In this document: positions 1-9,130 of the stretch, one piece after another | How the letters are laid out: each line of letters starts with the position of its first letter | Numbering within the stretch: the stretch's first letter is position 1 | From: W0P28-013 sp964570565 | GTDB taxonomy: Bacteria; Bacteroidota; Bacteroidia; Bacteroidales; Paludibacteraceae | Assembly (NCBI GenBank): GCA_964570565.1 | Contig: CAZMYT010000003.1 | Coordinates: 124,001-188,000 of the forward strand | Length of the DNA: 64,000 bases | Direction: 5' to 3' | Notes under the pieces: model-generated | Seen by the model: only the letters and a program-made list of their open reading frames with translations | Database searches by the model: none | What the model was told of the DNA's origin: nothing | Position numbers and translations under genes: made by a program

Positions 1-1534
1 ACACTTTAGTGGTCAATCCATCCAAAAAATCACGGTCATGGCTCACAACAATTAATGTGCCGTCAAAATCCTTTAATGCTTGTTTTAATACATCTTTCGT
101 GCGCATATCCAAGTGATTGGTGGGCTCATCTAAAATCAGCAAATTAACAGGTTCCAAGAGTAATTTTATCATCGCCAAACGTTGACGCTCACCACCACTG
201 AGCACTTTCACTTTCTTCTCAGAGCCTTCGCGGTCGAACATAAACGCACCCAAAATATCACGAATCTTAGTTCGAATATCACCTTGAGCAATGTCGTCGA
301 TGGTTTGAAATACCGTAAGTGATTCATCAAGCATAGCCGCTTGATTTTGAGCGAAGTAACCAATTTTCACATTGTGACCTAATTGTAACGTTCCGTCAAA
401 CGGAATTTCACCCATAATACATTTCACCAACGTCGATTTACCTTCACCATTTTTACCTACAAACGCAATTTTCTCACCGCGTTCAATAGTGAAATTAGCG
501 TTAGTAAATACACAGTGATTATCGTATGATTTCCCAACTTGTTCGGCTGCCACAGGATAATTCCCTGAGCGTGGTGCTGGTGGAAATTTCAAGCGCAATG
601 AGCTAGTATCTTCTTCATCAACCTCAACTAAATCGAGCTTTTCAAGCATTTTTACACGACTCTGAACCTGTAATGTTTTGGAATAAGTTCCTTTGAAACG
701 TTCGATAAATTCAGTAGTTTCAGCAATCATTTTTTGTTGGTCATCATATTGACGTTGTTGTTGTTCACGACGCTCGCGACGCAACTCTAGGTAGTGCGAA
801 TATTTAGCCTTATAGTCATAGATGCGCCCCATCGTTACCTCAATAGTACGATTGGTAATGGCATCCACAAAAGCGCGGTCGTGACTAATAACCACCACCG
901 CTTTTGCTGAATTAATTAAGAAATTTTCGAGCCATTGAATGGAGTCAATATCAAGGTGATTGGTTGGCTCATCGAGCAGAATCAAATCAGGGTTGCGTAA
1001 TAACATTTTGGCTAATTCAATACGCATACGCCAGCCGCCACTAAATTCGGACGTGTTACGCGTAAAATCGGAACGCTGAAAACCAAGTCCCAATAACGTC
1101 TTTTCGATATCGGCATCGTAATTACGTTCTTCTACGCCATAAAAACGTTCACTCAAATGCGACACCTCTTCAATGAGTTGCATGTAAGCATCGCTTTCGT
1201 AATCGGTACGCGTTTCAAGTTCATGATTAATCGCATTGATACGTGCTTCCATCGCATTTATTTCTGCAAAGGCTTGAGCTGTTTCCTCAAATACGGTGCG
1301 ATTATCTTCCACTAGCAAATGTTGTGGTAAATAGGCAATTACCGTACCTTCGGGCGACGACACTTGTCCACGACTTGGTTCACGCACACCAGCCAAAATT
1401 TTAAGTAATGTCGATTTTCCAGCCCCATTTTTACCCATCAACGCAATGCGATCGGTTTCATTTATGACAAACGAAATATCTTTAAATAAGGTGGTTCCGC
1501 CAAATTCTACGGCTAACGCATCTACTGAAATCAT
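1..1534 (-). CDS. ABC-F family ATPase, C-terminus cut off by window edge
   Basis: Soluble tandem ATPase of the ABC-F class (Uup/EttA/YbiT group), which works on the ribosome rather than in transport. The frame is open from the ATG at 1534 down to base 1, so 511 residues are visible and the stop lies outside. Two nucleotide-binding domains are seen. The first has a Walker A at residues 34-42 (GKNGAGKST) and the signature FSGGWRMR. The second has GKNGEGKST and LSGGERQR. Between them is the charged linker typical of ABC-F proteins. No membrane segments are present. It begins 35 bp after the pflA stop and may be read from the same transcript. The exact subfamily cannot be decided from this piece. 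Confidence 0.9.
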   Translation of the reverse strand, partial: MISVDALAVEFGGTTLFKDISFVINETDRIALMGKNGAGKSTLLKILAGVREPSRGQVSSPEGTVIAYLPQHLLVEDNRTVFEETAQAFAEINAMEARINAINHELETRTDYESDAYMQLIEEVSHLSERFYGVEERNYDADIEKTLLGLGFQRSDFTRNTSEFSGGWRMRIELAKMLLRNPDLILLDEPTNHLDIDSIQWLENFLINSAKAVVVISHDRAFVDAITNRTIEVTMGRIYDYKAKYSHYLELRRERREQQQRQYDDQQKMIAETTEFIERFKGTYSKTLQVQSRVKMLEKLDLVEVDEEDTSSLRLKFPPAPRSGNYPVAAEQVGKSYDNHCVFTNANFTIERGEKIAFVGKNGEGKSTLVKCIMGEIPFDGTLQLGHNVKIGYFAQNQAAMLDESLTVFQTIDDIAQGDIRTKIRDILGAFMFDREGSEKKVKVLSGGERQRLAMIKLLLEPVNLLILDEPTNHLDMRTKDVLKQALKDFDGTLIVVSHDRDFLDGLTTKV

Positions 1535-1569
1535 GTAAATAATAGTTTAATAGTGGAATAAAAAAAACG

Positions 1570-2301
1570 TTACAATACAGTTAAACCATGACTCATAAAG
1601 ATGTCACGAGCATGTTGTAAACGTTCGTGTGACAAGGATTCGGTGTGTGCTAAAGGATCGGTCAGACCCAGTGCTTCATATTTAAAAATGCCTAATTTGT
1701 GGTAAGGCAATAGCTCTACTTTTTCAACTACAGAATAGCGTTTTAAGTAGGTTGCTAATTGATGCAGACGTTCATCATTGTCAGTCAATTGAGGCACCAA
1801 CACATGACGCACCCATGTGGCTTTCCCTATCTGTTGTAAATAATCCAAAAACGCCAAAGTATGATCCAAAACACCTGATGTTAAGTGTTTATACTCTGCG
1901 GCATCTATTGATTTCACATCCAACAATACCAAATCGGTGACATTCAATAACTCCTTAACTGACTCATTTAGCAAACAACCTGATGTATCGAGTGCCGTAT
2001 GTAACTGTTCTTGTTGACACAATGTAAAAAAATCGCGTACAAAAGCAGCTTGCAATAAAGGTTCTCCACCAGTGAAGGTCACGCCACCTTTTTTCTGTAT
2101 AAAATTTTTATAACGCACTACTTCGGCTACTAATTCTTGGGCGGTCATTTCTATTTTACCTTTGCCAGCGTCCCACGTGTCAGGATTATGACAATACAAA
2201 CAACGCAAAGGACAGCCTTGAGCAAAAACCACAAAGCGGATGCCCGGACCATCGACCGTTCCAAAACTCTCGAAAGAGTGTATTTTGCCTGTTATAGCCA
2301 T
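1570..2301 (-). CDS. pflA: Pyruvate formate-lyase activating enzyme
   Basis: Radical-SAM enzyme that installs the glycyl radical on PflB in the cytoplasm. The 243-residue protein has the CxxxCxxC iron-sulfur motif at C30, C34 and C37 (GCPLRCLYC), followed by the GGEPLL SAM-binding motif. Length is normal for PflA. It lies 72 bp downstream of pflB on the same strand, so substrate enzyme and activator are paired. A strong hairpin sits in that gap and may lower pflA expression relative to pflB. No promoter of its own is apparent. Confidence 0.96.
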   Translation of the reverse strand: MAITGKIHSFESFGTVDGPGIRFVVFAQGCPLRCLYCHNPDTWDAGKGKIEMTAQELVAEVVRYKNFIQKKGGVTFTGGEPLLQAAFVRDFFTLCQQEQLHTALDTSGCLLNESVKELLNVTDLVLLDVKSIDAAEYKHLTSGVLDHTLAFLDYLQQIGKATWVRHVLVPQLTDNDERLHQLATYLKRYSVVEKVELLPYHKLGIFKYEALGLTDPLAHTESLSHERLQHARDIFMSHGLTVL

Positions 2302-2315
2302 GATAATAAAAAATA

Positions 2316-2357
2316 AAGTAGCAAAGTCTAGCTTTTCAAACTAGGCACTTTGCTACT
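2316..2357 (-). terminator. Hairpin between pflB and pflA (terminator or attenuator)
   Basis: Arms 2316-2326 and 2347-2357 form an 11 bp stem (AAGTAGCAAAG with CTTTGCTACTT), with extra CTAG pairing inside. On the minus strand it is followed by TATTTTTTATT. It looks like a rho-independent terminator after pflB. Because pflA follows at once, partial read-through or RNA processing is likely. Confidence 0.7.
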
Positions 2358-2373
2358 TCTATTCATGTTGATG

Positions 2374-4614
2374 TTAAATTCTATCGTTAATAGTACGTGA
2401 AATTACATCGAGCTGTTGTTCTCTAGTCAAACGTACAAAGTTCACGGCATAACCAGATACACGAATAGTTAACTGTGGATATTTTTCAGGATGTTCCATA
2501 GCGTCAATCAACAATTCGTTGTTGAACACATTCACATTCAAATGTTGACCACCATTCGGTGTAAAGTAACCATCCAACAAGTTCACTAAATTATCTACGC
2601 GTGCCTCCATATTTTTACCTAACGCATTAGGTGCAATGGCAAACGTATATGAAATACCGTCATGTGCATGATGGAAAGGCAATTTTGCCACCGAAGCCAA
2701 TGCAGCAACGGCACCATTGCGGTCACGACCATTCATTGGGTTTGCACCTGGCGAGAATGGAGTTCCAGCGGCACGACCATCAGGTGTGCTTCCTGTTTTT
2801 TTACCATACACTACATTCGATGTAATGGTCAAAATAGATTGCGTAGGAATAGCGTTACGATACGTTTGGTGCTGACGTAAGTATTCCATAAATTTCTCGG
2901 TGATTTGAATAGCAATTTGGTCTGTTCTATCATCATTATTACCAAATGGTACATAATCGCCTTCGCGTTCAAAATCTACAGCCAAACCACGTTCATCACG
3001 AATTACTTTCACCTTGCAATCACGAATAGCAGCCAATGAGTCAGTCACAATAGACAAACCTGCAATACCAGTTGCACGGATACGTTGTACTTCCAAATCG
3101 TGCAATGCCATTTCAAAGGCTTCATAAGCATACTTATCATGCATGTAATGAATAATTTTCAACGTATTGACATAAACTCGAGCCAACCAACGCATCATTT
3201 GATCAAATTTCTGCATCACCTCATCGTAATCCAAATATTCAGAAGTAATAGGAGAAAAAGCTGGAGAAACTTGAACGCCTGATTTTTCATCACGACCACC
3301 ATTGATTGCGTACAACAAACACTTAGCCAAATTAGCACGTGCACCGAACAACTGCATTTGTTTACCAATTTTCATAGGTGATACACAGCAAGCAATACCG
3401 TAATCATCACCATAATCAGAACGCATTAAATCATCATTTTCATACTGAATGGCAGAGGTATTAACTGACACTTTGGCACAAAATCTTTTCCAGTTTTCTG
3501 GTGAATTAGCCGACCAAAGAACCGTCAAATTTGGTTCGGGAGCTGGCCCTAGGTTGTACAACGTGTGCAAGTAGCGATAAGAAGTTTTGGTCACCAACGT
3601 ACGACCATCAATACCTTGTCCGCCCAACGACTCTGTCACCCAAACTGGGTCACCAGAGAACAAATCGTTATATTCTGGCGTACGCAAGAAACGAATAATA
3701 CGCAATTTAATAATAAATTGATCGATTAATTCTTGTGCTTCTTCTTCTGTTAGTAAGCCAGCAGCAATATCTTGTTGAATATAGATATCAAGGAATGTAG
3801 AAGTACGACCTAATGACATGGCTGCACCATCTTGGTCTTTGGTTGCAGCTAAATAAGCAAAGTAGACAAATTGAACAGCTTCGCGTGCATTTTGAGCAGG
3901 TTTAGTAACATCAAAACCGTACGATGCACACATTTTCACGAAACGTTTCATCGCATTAATTTGTTCGCTGACTTCTTCACGTTGTTGAATTAACTCAACA
4001 GTGATTTCATGCATATCTAAACGTTCCAATTGCTGTTTTTTATCGAGCAACAAAATGTCCGTTCCGTACAACGCTACACGACGATAGTCACCAATAATAC
4101 GACCACGACCATAAGCATCAGGCAAACCTGTGATAATAGCGGATTTACGACAAGCCACCATTTCTTCGGTATAAGCCGAAAAAACACCTTCGTTATGAGT
4201 TTTACGGTAACGAGTGAAAATCTCTTTGGTCATTGGGTCAATCTCGTAACCGTAAGCCTCCAAAGCATTTTCTACCATACGTAAACCACCTTTAGGATAA
4301 ATACCACGTTTTAAAGGTGCGTCTGTTTGAACCCCAACAATAACTTCATTTTCTTTATCAATGTAACCTGGACCATACACATCAATGCTTGAAGGATATT
4401 TAGTTTCAGCGTCATACACACCTTTGGCACGCTCCACCTCAAACATTTCGGTTAATTTAGACCAAATCTTCTTAGTTCGCTCTGTAGATTCAACCAAAAA
4501 TGTATCGTCACCTTCGTATGGTGTATAATTATTTTGAATAAAATTCCTTACATCAACCTCACGTTTCCACACGTCTCCGCTAAAGGAGTCCCATTTTTTG
4601 TTATAAAATTTCAT
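2374..4614 (-). CDS. pflB: Formate C-acetyltransferase (pyruvate formate-lyase)
   Basis: Glycyl-radical enzyme that cleaves pyruvate with CoA to acetyl-CoA and formate, a central step of anaerobic fermentation. The 746-residue length is normal. The adjacent active-site cysteines are C409 and C410 (GIACCVSPM). The glycyl-radical loop RVSGYAVNF places the radical glycine at G721, 25 residues from the end. The gene has its own promoter at 4651-4680 and is followed by its activase gene. The pair marks an anaerobic lifestyle. Confidence 0.98.
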   Translation of the reverse strand: MKFYNKKWDSFSGDVWKREVDVRNFIQNNYTPYEGDDTFLVESTERTKKIWSKLTEMFEVERAKGVYDAETKYPSSIDVYGPGYIDKENEVIVGVQTDAPLKRGIYPKGGLRMVENALEAYGYEIDPMTKEIFTRYRKTHNEGVFSAYTEEMVACRKSAIITGLPDAYGRGRIIGDYRRVALYGTDILLLDKKQQLERLDMHEITVELIQQREEVSEQINAMKRFVKMCASYGFDVTKPAQNAREAVQFVYFAYLAATKDQDGAAMSLGRTSTFLDIYIQQDIAAGLLTEEEAQELIDQFIIKLRIIRFLRTPEYNDLFSGDPVWVTESLGGQGIDGRTLVTKTSYRYLHTLYNLGPAPEPNLTVLWSANSPENWKRFCAKVSVNTSAIQYENDDLMRSDYGDDYGIACCVSPMKIGKQMQLFGARANLAKCLLYAINGGRDEKSGVQVSPAFSPITSEYLDYDEVMQKFDQMMRWLARVYVNTLKIIHYMHDKYAYEAFEMALHDLEVQRIRATGIAGLSIVTDSLAAIRDCKVKVIRDERGLAVDFEREGDYVPFGNNDDRTDQIAIQITEKFMEYLRQHQTYRNAIPTQSILTITSNVVYGKKTGSTPDGRAAGTPFSPGANPMNGRDRNGAVAALASVAKLPFHHAHDGISYTFAIAPNALGKNMEARVDNLVNLLDGYFTPNGGQHLNVNVFNNELLIDAMEHPEKYPQLTIRVSGYAVNFVRLTREQQLDVISRTINDRI

Positions 4615-4650
4615 AGTTTATCGAGTTTTTATGTGTTTTTTTTAAGACTG

Positions 4651-4680
4651 CAAAGTTAATCTTTTTTTTCGACTATACAA
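4651..4680 (-). promoter_or_regulatory. pflB promoter
   Basis: On the minus strand a -7 element TAACTTTG (4651-4658) is preceded by TTG (4678-4680) with a 19 bp spacer, matching the Bacteroidota housekeeping pattern. The leader to the pflB ATG is about 30 nt. Confidence 0.75.
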
Positions 4681-4787
4681 TTCCAAGGTGTAAAGTAAGC
4701 TTAAAATGGGTTAAAAATAGGGAGCTTAAATCAGTCCATAAATGAGGTAAAAGCAAAGAGTTGCAATGAGAAAAATACATATAATCC

Positions 4788-4807
4788 AATTATGTTGTAT
4801 ATTTGTA
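4788..4807 (+). promoter_or_regulatory. Promoter of the small acetyltransferase gene
   Basis: TATATTTG at 4798-4805 fits the -7 element TAnnTTTG. The 20 bp around it match the enolase promoter at 5238-5257 in 18 of 20 positions. The -33 element is not obvious. The predicted leader is about 55 nt. Confidence 0.6.
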
Positions 4808-4868
4808 TAAACACCACCATATAAAACGTGGATGTAAGTAAAAGTGTTGTACTAAAAACTCAATCATC

Positions 4869-5150
4869 ATGGAAATTTTACATAACGACGACGGAAATAT
4901 AGGGGTATTTTACATCGAGCAAAATGGGGAACGGTTGGCAGAAATGACCTACAAATGGAATGACAACAGCATTCTAATTGATCACACACGCGTCAGTGAT
5001 GCTCTATCAGGTAAAGGAATAGGAAAACTACTTGTAAATAAAGGAGTTGAATTTGCAAGAACACATCACATCACCATTATACCAATATGTCCTTTTGTTG
5101 AAAAAGTACTCAAAGCGGACAGTAACTATCAAGATGTATTACAACCGTAA
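4869..5150 (+). CDS. Small GNAT-type N-acetyltransferase (YidJ/YjdJ class)
   Basis: A 93-residue protein of the short GCN5-related acetyltransferase class (GNAT_acetyltr_2). The order is an N-terminal strand with a conserved Gly (MEILHND.GNIGVFYI), a central LIDHTRVSDALSGKGIGKLL segment that is the acetyl-CoA loop (GKGIGK), and a C-terminal PICPFVEKVL segment. These features fit the family. The substrate is unknown. It stands alone between pflB (divergent) and the enolase leader, with its own promoter. Length is typical, so it is not truncated. Confidence 0.85.
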   Translation: MEILHNDDGNIGVFYIEQNGERLAEMTYKWNDNSILIDHTRVSDALSGKGIGKLLVNKGVEFARTHHITIIPICPFVEKVLKADSNYQDVLQP

Positions 5151-5237
5151 CTCATAGATTAGACTATTAGATTCATTTTTAACCTTTTTAGAGCATTATT
5201 AAGAATAAATTCTAGGCTCAAAATTAGGAATTCAACA

Positions 5238-5257
5238 AATAATGATGTATATTTGTA
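5238..5257 (+). promoter_or_regulatory. Enolase (or leader RNA) promoter
   Basis: TATATTTG at 5248-5255 is a -7 element in a 20 bp block nearly identical to the one at 4788-4807. Transcription would begin near 5262, about 205 nt before the eno ATG. No other TAnnTTTG lies nearer eno. Confidence 0.6.
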
Positions 5258-5467
5258 GTCTAAATTTAAAGCTACTAATCAGATAGTATATTGCGTTAAG
5301 ATTAGCAAGACATACACGTGGATGATTGTTATTTCATCACCTAACATCAAAAACACCAAAGACTCCTACTAATCTTCGTTAGTAGGAGTCTTGCCATATA
5401 ATGAGGTCACGCAACCTCACAACCAATGATTGTATTGTGACTATTTACAAATTAAAAACAAGAAATT
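5258..5467 (+). ncRNA. Long structured leader of eno, or a small RNA before it
   Basis: The gap 5151-5467 holds no gene. After the promoter come several structures: a perfect 13 bp stem with a 6 nt loop (5360-5372 with 5379-5391), a GAGGT/ACCTC stem (5403-5407 with 5414-5418) and a CAAT/ATTG pairing just before the start codon. An upstream octamer AAGATTAG (5298-5305) is complementary to CTAATCTT (5369-5376) inside the large hairpin, so two folds exclude each other. The hairpin is followed by TTGCC, not a T-run. This looks like a switchable leader or an sRNA; no known family is recognised. Confidence 0.45.
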
Positions 5468-6754
5468 ATGAAAATAAAGAAAATCGATACCCTTGAAATA
5501 TTAGACTCAAGAGGTAATCCTACGGTAGAAGTAAATCTAACTTTAGAAGATGGTTCAATGGGTAGAGCGATGGTTCCAAGCGGTGCTTCTACCGGCGAGC
5601 GTGAAGCATGCGAATTACGCGATGGCGACAAAAAACGCTACGGAGGGAAAGGCGTTCTCAAAGCCGTTGAAAATGTAAACAAAATAATTGCCAAAGAGTT
5701 GGAAGGCAAAAGTTTTGTCAGTCAGCGCGAACTCGATTATACCATGATTGAGTTGGATGGCACACCTAACAAAACCAAATTAGGAGCTAATGCATTATTG
5801 GGTGTGTCTATGGCGTATGCACGAGCCAAAGCACAAAGTGTAGGTTTGCCTTTATATCAATATCTAGGCGGTAGCAACGCTTACATTCTGCCTGTGCCTT
5901 GTATGAATATCATCAATGGAGGAAGTCATGCCGACAATAACGTGGATTTCCAAGAATTTATGATAGCTCCGCACGGAACAACCTCATTTACTGACGCCAT
6001 ACGTATGGGCGTGGAAGTTTTTCATACGTTGAAAGATATATTGAAAACAAAAAACTATAGCACAGGCGTAGGCGATGAAGGCGGTTTTGCACCTAATTTA
6101 CGTTCAAACGATGAAGCCATTGAAGTCATTCTCGAAGCTATTACCAAAGCAGGTTATAAACCTGGTAGCGAAGTAAGTATTTGCCTGGACCCAGCTACCA
6201 GTGAACTTTGGGAGGATGGTAAATACAAATTCTTTAAAAGCTCACAAAAACTATTGTCCAGCGACGACATGATAGACCTTTGGGATAGTTGGGTGCGTCA
6301 ATACCCAATTGCTTCAATAGAAGATGGATTGGCTGAAAATGATTGGAATGGTTGGAAAAAAATTACGGACAAACTAGGAAATAAAGTTGACCTCGTGGGT
6401 GATGATTTGTTCTGTACCAACAAACAGATATTAGCCGAAGGAATTCAAAAAGGCATTGCTAACTCCATTTTAATCAAATTGAATCAAATTGGCACAGTAA
6501 CTGAAACATTGGAAACTATACAATTAGCTCAGGCCAATAATTACAGAGCCTTTGTATCACACCGCAGCGGCGAAACTCCTGATAGCTTTATAGCCGATTT
6601 AACAGTTGGATTAAATACGGGCTTAATCAAAACGGGTAGTGGTTGTCGTGGTGAACGCATCGAAAAATTCAATCAACTCATGCGCATAGAGCATGAGCTA
6701 GGTGGAATGGCACGCTTTGCTGGGAGCAAGGCCTTTAAAAACGAACAACGCTAA
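5468..6754 (+). CDS. eno: Enolase
   Basis: Interconverts 2-phosphoglycerate and phosphoenolpyruvate in glycolysis; cytoplasmic. The 428 residues are full length. Visible family motifs are SGASTGE near residues 41-47, VGDEGGFAPN, the metal-binding SIEDGLAENDW region, the signature ILIKLNQIGTVTET and the catalytic-loop SHRSGETPD. Its long leader contains a strong hairpin, suggesting control at RNA level. It ends at a strong terminator shared with the convergent exporter operon. Confidence 0.98.
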   Translation: MKIKKIDTLEILDSRGNPTVEVNLTLEDGSMGRAMVPSGASTGEREACELRDGDKKRYGGKGVLKAVENVNKIIAKELEGKSFVSQRELDYTMIELDGTPNKTKLGANALLGVSMAYARAKAQSVGLPLYQYLGGSNAYILPVPCMNIINGGSHADNNVDFQEFMIAPHGTTSFTDAIRMGVEVFHTLKDILKTKNYSTGVGDEGGFAPNLRSNDEAIEVILEAITKAGYKPGSEVSICLDPATSELWEDGKYKFFKSSQKLLSSDDMIDLWDSWVRQYPIASIEDGLAENDWNGWKKITDKLGNKVDLVGDDLFCTNKQILAEGIQKGIANSILIKLNQIGTVTETLETIQLAQANNYRAFVSHRSGETPDSFIADLTVGLNTGLIKTGSGCRGERIEKFNQLMRIEHELGGMARFAGSKAFKNEQR

Positions 6755-6788
6755 TGATTTAATATCATATTAGATATTAGTTAACACA

Positions 6789-6828
6789 AAGAGGCGCGTA
6801 AACAATTTGTTTACGCGCCTCTATTATT
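6789..6828. terminator. Bidirectional terminator, eno / ABC exporter
   Basis: A perfect 15 bp stem (6791-6805 with 6807-6821, GAGGCGCGTAAACAA and its complement) with a 1 nt centre lies between two convergent genes. A-rich sequence is on one side and CTATTATTT on the other. Confidence 0.85.
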
Positions 6829-6836
6829 TACACAGA

Positions 6837-7634
6837 TTATAATGGCAAATCGCGTTTTTCAAATCGTGCTATACCGACAACAAAGAAGATAGCGCCAATA
6901 ACTACTAATGCGCCACACATCCACCAAGCGGAAGTGTCACCTGCAATAATGGCTTTTGGATTGAACAGCGTGAATATAGTCGCATATTTCAAATCGGCTA
7001 ATTTACCACCCATATTGGCTAACATTTGCACCAAATAGAAAAACGTTGGAACTCCGGCACCAAACATTACCGCTTTACCTGTTTCATTACTAATACACGA
7101 TATAAAAAAGCAATAACCACACAACGCAAAAAGCAAACAAACCAAGCCCAAATTCAGCCACAAAAAATCGCCAATAACCAATGCACCAGGAAACATAGCC
7201 TCACTTACACCAATGGCAATTCCCACACAAATAACCAACAGCACAAACGTCATGGATAACAATACGAACATTTGAGTAAAAGCTACTTTACGACGGGTAT
7301 TAGGCGAAGCCAATAAATAAGTCATGGAGCCACTATCGACATGAGCCACCACTAAGCGATTGGCCAACATGATAATAAAAACCATAGGGAACACAATCAT
7401 GAGCATACCGTACAAGTAATTCGACAAAAAGTCAATTAAGGTTGCCCCTGTTTCTCCCATACCAAAGAGCGACATCATTTCAGGCATTGCTTTAGCAAAC
7501 AAGTCCAGTGTCTCACCTAGTTTAGGATCAAACATAGAAATAATAACCGAAATATACATGGCTAAAATAGCAATAAAAATAAGCCATAATTTATAACTAG
7601 AGCGCAATTCGCGCTTAAATAAAGTTGTATTCAT
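6837..7634 (-). CDS. ABC-2 type transporter permease
   Basis: Integral membrane half of an ABC exporter. The 265-residue protein has a first hydrophobic segment at about residues 16-35 and at least five later ones, with a final helix and RFEKRDLPL tail. It is translated after the ATPase gene (40 bp gap) in a tetR-ATPase-permease operon. Family logic makes it a drug, lipid or bacteriocin exporter, but the substrate cannot be read from sequence. Confidence 0.87.
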   Translation of the reverse strand: MNTTLFKRELRSSYKLWLIFIAILAMYISVIISMFDPKLGETLDLFAKAMPEMMSLFGMGETGATLIDFLSNYLYGMLMIVFPMVFIIMLANRLVVAHVDSGSMTYLLASPNTRRKVAFTQMFVLLSMTFVLLVICVGIAIGVSEAMFPGALVIGDFLWLNLGLVCLLFALCGYCFFISCISNETGKAVMFGAGVPTFFYLVQMLANMGGKLADLKYATIFTLFNPKAIIAGDTSAWWMCGALVVIGAIFFVVGIARFEKRDLPL

Positions 7635-7674
7635 TTGTTCAATTTAAAAGTTTGTAATCTAAATCAGTGACTAT

Positions 7675-8544
7675 TTATTTGCCATAATAATGCATAAAAA
7701 TCTCCTCTAGACTCTGCTCCACCGCCACGATATTCACAACTGTATAACGAGACATGGCTGCCACAAAAGGCTGGAAATCATTAACTGTTACTGTCACTTC
7801 TTGGCCTTTCACCAAATCAACAGCAAGAGGTTCTTTAGCAAATGCCTGAGCCTCTTTTTCGGAAGCAAAACTCACCGTATAACGCTTGCGTTGTGCCGCT
7901 TTTAAAGCCGCCACACTATCCACTGTAACTAAATGTCCTTCGCGAATAATTCCCACACGGTCGGCAGTTCGTTCCACTTCTTCAAAGATATGACTCGACA
8001 TCAAAATGGTTTTACCTTTTGACTTTTCCTCCAACACTAAATCTATGAAATGATTTTGCATCAACGGATCCAGTCCACTCGTAGGTTCATCTAATATCAG
8101 CACTTGTGGATCGTGCATAAACGCACACACAATACCAATTTTCTGTTTCATACCTTTGGACATACGTTTCAAGTTGCCACGTACGTCCAATTCGAAACGC
8201 ATCATGAGTTGCTCTACTCTAGTCCAATCCGTAACACCACGATAATCAGCCATAAAATGCAGAAAATCCAAACCCGTCATATCATCGGGCAGTGCAATTT
8301 CGCCTGGCATATAGCCCAAATTACGTTGAATTTCAGCCGAATGCGTGCCACAATCAAGCCCATTAATACTACAGTTTCCCGCATTGGGATGAATAAATCC
8401 CATCAAATGACGAATAGTCGTAGTTTTCCCCGCTCCATTAGGACCTAAAAAACCAAAAACTTCGCCACGTTGTACCTCAAACGTGAAATCAAAAACACCG
8501 CGTTTTTGTCCATAATCTTTTGTTAAGTGATTAATTTTAATCAT
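7675..8544 (-). CDS. ABC transporter ATP-binding protein
   Basis: ATPase of the exporter whose permease follows. In the 289-residue protein Walker A is GPNGAGKT (34-41), the signature is the variant MSKGMKQK, Walker B is VLILDEP and the H-loop region is LMSSHIF. I place the start at the ATG at 8544, giving MIKINHLTKDYG; a longer frame to 8595 would run into the end of the tetR gene. The C-terminal 80 residues form the accessory domain common in CcmA/DRA-type ATPases. Confidence 0.93.
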   Translation of the reverse strand: MIKINHLTKDYGQKRGVFDFTFEVQRGEVFGFLGPNGAGKTTTIRHLMGFIHPNAGNCSINGLDCGTHSAEIQRNLGYMPGEIALPDDMTGLDFLHFMADYRGVTDWTRVEQLMMRFELDVRGNLKRMSKGMKQKIGIVCAFMHDPQVLILDEPTSGLDPLMQNHFIDLVLEEKSKGKTILMSSHIFEEVERTADRVGIIREGHLVTVDSVAALKAAQRKRYTVSFASEKEAQAFAKEPLAVDLVKGQEVTVTVNDFQPFVAAMSRYTVVNIVAVEQSLEEIFMHYYGK

Positions 8545-8569
8545 ACTATGAATTTTATAAATAAATATC

Positions 8570-9121
8570 TTAATATTGACTTTTGATTCGCTCAATCATT
8601 TGCAAATAAGGATAACTTTCATCATGAAAAGTCATCAACACGTTCAACCCTTTTACAAACGTAGAAAAGTAAAAATACTCCTCTAGTCCATTTTCGAAAT
8701 TGGTGATGAAATAATTGTAAACCGCCATAGCAATCGCACGTTCTTTCTGACCGATATTTACAGCTACTTCATAAATCTGTGGCTGCATAATCATGGACAT
8801 GTACAAGCGAAAAAAAGTACTCTGCTCATGATATTTGGTATAACTGAAATCTAGGAAATGGTGCAATGCCGCACGATCGAACGGCTCTGGCAATTCATAA
8901 TCGCCATAAATACGCGCCATACCATCATCCAATATCGCTTTAAGCAGTGCGTCCTTACTTTCAAAATAGTTATACATCAAACCTTTTGAAACACCACATT
9001 TTTTAGCGATATCGCTTACCGATGCGGTAACGAAACCCTTTTCGACAAACAATTCCATGGCCGTCTGCATAATTTGCTGACGGCGATTTTCACGCAATTC
9101 TTGATTCTTATTCTTTATCAT
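8570..9121 (-). CDS. TetR/AcrR family transcriptional regulator
   Basis: A 183-residue repressor with the N-terminal helix-turn-helix typical of TetR (about residues 12-58: RRQQIMQTAMELFVEKGF, then VSDIAKKCGVSKGLMYNYF). The rest is the ligand-binding, dimerisation domain. It is first in an operon with an ABC exporter. A palindrome covering its own transcription start (9131-9148) is the expected operator, so it most likely represses itself and the exporter until a ligand binds. The ligand is unknown. Confidence 0.94.
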   Translation of the reverse strand: MIKNKNQELRENRRQQIMQTAMELFVEKGFVTASVSDIAKKCGVSKGLMYNYFESKDALLKAILDDGMARIYGDYELPEPFDRAALHHFLDFSYTKYHEQSTFFRLYMSMIMQPQIYEVAVNIGQKERAIAMAVYNYFITNFENGLEEYFYFSTFVKGLNVLMTFHDESYPYLQMIERIKSQY

Positions 9122-9130
9122 AATTTTAAA

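Noticed and set aside
6789..6828. Long palindrome after eno as a recombination (dif-like) site
   Set aside because: It lies between convergent genes and behaves as a terminator; a 15 bp perfect stem with a 1 nt centre does not match the two-arm, 6 bp centre layout of dif.
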